A model generated the notes under the pieces. It was not told where the DNA came from and ran no database searches. It saw nothing but the letters and a program-made list of their open reading frames with translations. Shown here in pieces: positions 62,037 to 64,000 of a stretch of 64,000 bases of DNA. The position numbers and the translations under genes are program-made. The stretch's first letter is position 1; every line of letters begins with the position of its first letter. The stretch is from Parvularcula sp. BBD 1991-13 (GTDB lineage: Bacteria > Pseudomonadota > Alphaproteobacteria > Caulobacterales > Parvularculaceae): the NCBI GenBank assembly GCA_001657385.1, contig LYSZ01000005.1:62001-126000 (forward strand). Direction: 5' to 3'.

Positions 62037-63338
62037 TTGATAAAACTTCCTGACAATCATGAGCAGCGCTTCGAGCTGAGCAACGAAGTGCATGCGCGCC
62101 CGCCGGAGCCGCTGACCGCGCCGGCGAAGGTGTCGTGCATCGCGCTGATTACCGACTGGCCCTATCGCGAGGACGACCGGCGGGTGGTGGTCGATCTCAC
62201 CAGCCGGTACGGCGCGACGCCGCCGGGTCAGGGCGTGAAGCATTACAGCGTCGATCTGCGCGATTTCCGACTGGTCTGGGAACGGCATACGGAATTTACC
62301 CGCTACACCTTTATCGTCCGCGGCGACGAGGACGATCTGTTTTCTTCCCCCGCGATCGACGCGGCCCCGCCGGAATGGGTCGCCGGCCTGCCCGGCAAGC
62401 TGATCGTCGCCGCCAATGCGGCGCTGGTGGAAGGCAGCGAGGACGTTTCCGATTTTACCCCCTTTTCGGAACGGTATTTCAGCGGCGCGGCCCTGATCGG
62501 CTCGCACATCACCGGCGGCGCGGCGACCGCGCTGACCGATTTTCGCATTCATAATGACGGGGCCAGCCGGTTCCTGATACGGAACAAATCCATGTCGCCC
62601 TGGCATGCGGGACGGATTGTCCAGCGGCTGCTCGAAATCGAGACCTATCGAATCATGGCGCTGCTCGCCCTGCCGGTGGCGCAGCGGCTGAGCCCGAATC
62701 TCAGCGCGTGGGAAAACGACCTGTCCGCGGTCACCGCCGCCATGACCCGGGCGGGCGATGCGGAAGAGCCGAAAATGCTCGACCGGCTCACCACGCTTCA
62801 GGCCGCGATCGAACTCAGCCATACCCAGAGCCAGTTCCGCTTCAACGCGGCCGCCGCCTATTACGCGCTGGTCCAGCGCCGCATCGAGGAATTGCGCGAA
62901 GACCGGCTGACCGGCATGCAGACCTTCAGGGAATTCACCGAGCGGCGGCTCGCGCCGGCCATGGGCACCTGCGCCTCCGCCGCGGCGCGGCAGGCGGCCC
63001 TGTCCGAACGGGTGGAGCGCGCGGCGCAACTCCTGTCGACGCGGGTCGACATGTCGCTGGAGCGTCAGAACCAGGCGGTGCTCGAAAGCATGAACCGCCG
63101 CGCGGAACTGCAACTTCGCCTGCAACAGACGGTGGAGGGGCTCTCCATCGCGGCGATCACCTATTACATCGTCGGCGTCATCGGCTACATGGCCAAGGGG
63201 CTTGAAAAGGCCGGCGCGAACCTGGACGCGGCGATCGTGATGGGGGCGAGCGCGCCCTTCGTGCTGGCCTTGTCCGCGTTCGGGGTGTGGCGCGCGCGCA
63301 AGCTTCTGCACCGGCGCGAAAAAGAAACGGACGCCTGA
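62037..63338 (+). CDS. DUF3422 family membrane protein
   Basis: 433 residues from TTG 62037 (AGGGGAG twelve bases upstream; TTG 62025 is too close to it). Opens with LPDNHEQRFELSNEVHARPPEPL, the DUF3422 hallmark, followed by SCIALITDWP and the ERHTEFTRYTFI block. A helical, Gln/Arg-rich stretch leads to two C-terminal TM helices (about 365-385 and 397-417). DUF3422 function is unknown; the conserved RHTEF(T)RY motif suggests a soluble domain facing the cytoplasm. Placed between bchO and crtI, so it may belong to the photosynthesis cluster. Confidence 0.88.
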   Translation: MIKLPDNHEQRFELSNEVHARPPEPLTAPAKVSCIALITDWPYREDDRRVVVDLTSRYGATPPGQGVKHYSVDLRDFRLVWERHTEFTRYTFIVRGDEDDLFSSPAIDAAPPEWVAGLPGKLIVAANAALVEGSEDVSDFTPFSERYFSGAALIGSHITGGAATALTDFRIHNDGASRFLIRNKSMSPWHAGRIVQRLLEIETYRIMALLALPVAQRLSPNLSAWENDLSAVTAAMTRAGDAEEPKMLDRLTTLQAAIELSHTQSQFRFNAAAAYYALVQRRIEELREDRLTGMQTFREFTERRLAPAMGTCASAAARQAALSERVERAAQLLSTRVDMSLERQNQAVLESMNRRAELQLRLQQTVEGLSIAAITYYIVGVIGYMAKGLEKAGANLDAAIVMGASAPFVLALSAFGVWRARKLLHRREKETDA

Positions 63339-63385
63339 CCTTCGGTTCCGTTCGCTCTTGCCTTTCTTTTCATGACCCTGTTAGA

Positions 63386-63403
63386 TGTCAACTTATGTTG
63401 ACA
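63386..63403 (+). promoter_or_regulatory. Perfect PpsR/CrtJ-type site overlapping the crtI start codon
   Basis: TGTCAACTTATGTTGACA: TGT-N12-ACA with 7 bp perfectly symmetric arms and a TTAT centre. This is the known operator of the redox- and light-sensitive repressor of photosynthesis genes. Its right arm includes the ATG at 63395. Confidence 0.75.
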
Positions 63404-64000
63404 GGTTCCGACGCTCTGGCGTTTGACAACGCGGCGATCAAGCCGCCCGGCGGCGACGGATCGCGCGCCGCCGACGCGCCCGCCGGTCTTGACGGACAGC
63501 CCGGCGCCGGGAAGACGGCGCTCGTCATCGGCAGCGGGTTTGGCGGCCTCGCCGCGGCGGTCCGGCTTGGCGCGATGGGCTATCGCGTGAAGGTTCTGGA
63601 GCGGCTCGACGCCCCGGGCGGGCGGGCGCGGGTGTTCCGCCAGGACGGGTTTGTCTTCGACGCCGGACCGACCATCATCACCGCGCCGTTCCTGTTCGAG
63701 GAATTGTGGTCCTTGTGCGGACGGCGATTTGCGGACGATGTCGATCTTCAGCCGGTGACGCCGTTCTATCGCATCCGGTTCGACGACGGATCGGTGTTTT
63801 CCTATTGCGGCGACCCTGAAGCGATGCGGCGTGAGGTAGAGCGCTTTTCGCCCGGCGATGTCGCCGGGTACGAACGGTTCATGGCCTACAGTCAGGAGCT
63901 TTGCGACAGTCTCTTCGAAGGTCTGTGCGATAAGCCTTTTCATCGCTTCGGCGAAATGCTTCGGGTTCTGCCGGATCTTGTCCGCCTGCAGGGGCGGCGG
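63395..64000 (+). CDS. crtI: Phytoene desaturase, N-terminal part (cut by window end)
   Basis: 202 residues in frame to the right edge. FAD-dependent desaturase: dinucleotide motif VIGSGFGGLAAAVRL (GSGFGG at 46-51), then VLERLDAPGGRARVF and VFDAGPTIIT, which are CrtI signatures. It introduces double bonds into phytoene toward spheroidene or spirilloxanthin-type carotenoids. It has a roughly 40-residue N-terminal extension (MLTGSDALAFDN and beyond) that standard CrtI lacks; no other ATG or GTG lies between it and the FAD motif, so the start at 63395 seems needed. The operator covers the start codon. Confidence 0.93.
   Translation, partial: MLTGSDALAFDNAAIKPPGGDGSRAADAPAGLDGQPGAGKTALVIGSGFGGLAAAVRLGAMGYRVKVLERLDAPGGRARVFRQDGFVFDAGPTIITAPFLFEELWSLCGRRFADDVDLQPVTPFYRIRFDDGSVFSYCGDPEAMRREVERFSPGDVAGYERFMAYSQELCDSLFEGLCDKPFHRFGEMLRVLPDLVRLQGRR

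Overview
The window is about 64 kb of GC-rich chromosome with short intergenic gaps and many 4-8 base gene overlaps. Several traits point to an alphaproteobacterium: a zwf-pgl-edd Entner-Doudoroff cluster, an ExbB/ExbD/ExbD/TonB operon, TonB-dependent receptors, a PstSCAB operon with enlarged permeases, and cytochrome c2-type proteins. The right end carries bchI, bchD, bchO and the start of crtI, which is the edge of a photosynthesis gene cluster. The organism is therefore most likely an aerobic anoxygenic phototroph, or a close relative of one. I cannot place the order with confidence.

Left part (1-24 kb): the tail of an M19 dipeptidase; an HSDL2-like SDR; an HDAC-family deacetylase; a histidine phosphatase; xseB and dxs (isoprenoid precursor supply, relevant to carotenoids and bacteriochlorophyll); an XRE/S24 regulator; tlyA; a SAM methyltransferase; an alpha/beta hydrolase; aroC; pdxH; a frameshifted and internally deleted TonB receptor pseudogene beside an HTH/DUF2975 pair; an MBL hydrolase; an ATP-grasp-like orphan; small exported proteins including a TIMP/NTR-like one; two VOC proteins; a ribbon-helix-helix mini-gene with a perfect palindromic operator; a YtcJ-type amidohydrolase; a soluble cytochrome c; and a UPF0104 membrane protein.

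Middle (24-50 kb): a DUF1800 / DUF1501 / TonB-receptor operon; a P-type cation ATPase; a dicarboxylate symporter; a gamma-glutamyltransferase; a PHA-synthase-like hydrolase; zwf-pgl-edd; exbB-exbD-exbD-tonB, where the TonB has an extra cysteine-containing C-terminal domain; and the convergent pstSCAB operon with candidate Pho boxes.

Right part (50-64 kb): tRNA-Ser(CGA); a small membrane protein; an ATP-grasp enzyme behind a PpsR-like palindrome; a convergent cytochrome P450; a membrane protein divergent from the P450; a beta-propeller lipoprotein; and a lipoprotein cytochrome c on a roughly 165-residue Ala-rich helical linker that closely resembles the soluble cytochrome at 22.6 kb. Then follow bchI-bchD-bchO, a DUF3422 membrane protein, and crtI, whose start codon lies inside a perfect PpsR/CrtJ-type palindrome. 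The two cytochromes look like a soluble/tethered donor pair of the c2/cy kind. Taken with the pigment genes, they suggest a light- or redox-regulated electron-transfer and pigment block. No insertion sequence, integrase or CRISPR array was recognised.
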